Source: an uncultured Lachnospiraceae bacterium
GTDB lineage: Bacteria > Bacillota > Clostridia > Lachnospirales > Lachnospiraceae
Length of the DNA stretch: 60,728 nucleotides
Reading direction: 5' to 3'
Assembly: GCA_949471785.1 (NCBI GenBank)
Contig: CASWRE010000017.1
Span: 1 to 60,728, forward strand
Part shown: one piece after another, positions 60,470 through 60,728 of the stretch
How positions within the stretch are numbered: position 1 is the first letter of the stretch
Layout of the letters: each line of letters opens with the position of its first letter
Notes under the pieces: generated by a model
Told to the model about the DNA's origin: nothing
Database searches by the model: none
Seen by the model: the letters and a program-made list of their open reading frames with translations, nothing else
Program-made: the position numbers and the translations under genes

Positions 60470-60728
60470 AAGAGTTGCTGTCGCAGAAAATATTACGGCT
60501 GAAACCGTCGGGAATCCGGAAATTTTTTGATGTTGTTAATGAGATTCCGGGTGTAATATCACTCGGCGTGGGAGAGCCGGATTTTGCAACACCGTATCAT
60601 ATCCGTGAGACGGGAACATGGGCTATGCAGTCAGGCAAGACTTTTTATACGTCTAACAGCGGCTTATACAGCCTGCGGAAAGAAATATGTAATTATACGG
60701 AAAGACGGATTGGGGTGTCTTATCAACC
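60466..60728 (+). CDS. PLP-dependent class I/II aminotransferase, N-terminal part (runs off the window)
   Basis: The first 87 residues of a gene that continues past the window. ISLGVGEPDFATPYHIRE and TFYTSNSGLYSLRKEI are the N-terminal substrate region of aspartate-aminotransferase-like enzymes. The start ATG 60466 overlaps the stop of the short leader. It is divergent from a MocR-type regulator and probably its target. The substrate cannot be judged from this part. Confidence 0.85.
   Translation, partial: MKELLSQKILRLKPSGIRKFFDVVNEIPGVISLGVGEPDFATPYHIRETGTWAMQSGKTFYTSNSGLYSLRKEICNYTERRIGVSYQ

Noticed and set aside
1-60728. CRISPR array, prophage, insertion sequence or replication origin
   Set aside because: No regularly spaced direct repeats, transposase or integrase apart from one small serine recombinase, phage structural genes, or DnaA-box clusters were seen.

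Overview
The window looks like the chromosome of an anaerobic Clostridia member, most likely a Lachnospiraceae-type gut Firmicute. The grounds are a moderately high GC content by eye, AGGAGG-type ribosome binding sites with ATG/GTG/TTG starts, consensus SigA promoters (TTGACA-17-TATAAT), compact intrinsic terminators, a CIRCE/HrcA operator, a CsoR-CopA copper locus, hybrid histidine kinases, and a large DUF5717/DUF5716 gene pair that I associate with this family. Species is not determined. No prophage, insertion sequence, CRISPR array or rRNA operon is visible. The only RNA gene I can fold confidently is one tRNA-Gly(CCC).

Layout. 1-2.7 kb: a gene tail, then cysK and an O-acetylhomoserine sulfhydrylase. 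2.8-5.7 kb (minus): csoR-copA under two CsoR boxes; copA carries a fused CopZ-like C-terminal domain. 6.0-8.5 kb: a polar amino acid ABC importer (binding protein, permease, ATPase). 8.7-12.1 kb: a low-complexity lipoprotein, coaD, a small unknown gene, a DNA-deoxyinosine glycosylase, tRNA-Gly and a viroplasmin/RNase H protein. 12.2-18.8 kb: a tetrapyrrole operon, hemA, precorrin-2 dehydrogenase, a HemC-CobA-HemD triple fusion, hemB and hemL, which runs from glutamyl-tRNA to sirohydrochlorin. 19-28 kb: a lone serine recombinase, two hybrid histidine kinases flanking a structured intergenic element and alaS. 28-31.3 kb: nagA, an orphan HicB-like protein, a NUDIX hydrolase and a D-lactate-type dehydrogenase. 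31.4-38.8 kb: a secreted NlpC/P60 hydrolase, larB-larC (nickel-pincer cofactor of lactate racemase), an aminopeptidase P and an M64-type secreted protease. 38.8-42.2 kb: an orphan PduB-like microcompartment shell protein (minus), a second O-acetylhomoserine sulfhydrylase-type enzyme and an aminotransferase (minus). 42.3-48.0 kb: a three-gene cassette of a 1176-residue DUF5717-like protein, a degenerate Hsp70/actin-fold DUF5716-like protein and a TPR-like protein. 48.1-52.0 kb: purC, purF, purB. 52.1-58.9 kb: a MATE exporter, a CIRCE-controlled Lon protease and a secreted repeat protein. 58.9-60.7 kb: a more AT-rich MocR regulator diverging from an aminotransferase cut off by the window end.

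Most genes are housekeeping: sulfur amino acid synthesis, tetrapyrroles, purines, translation and copper homeostasis. The points that stand out are the DUF5717/DUF5716/TPR cassette, CIRCE control of lon, a possible nested copZ start inside copA, the trifunctional HemC-CobA-HemD, the isolated PduB-like shell protein, a 209-nt multi-stem element before alaS, a hairpin that presents the ribosome binding site of the dehydrogenase gene, and a palindromic repeat present at least twice. All product names come from reading motifs and overall similarity from memory; no database search was run.
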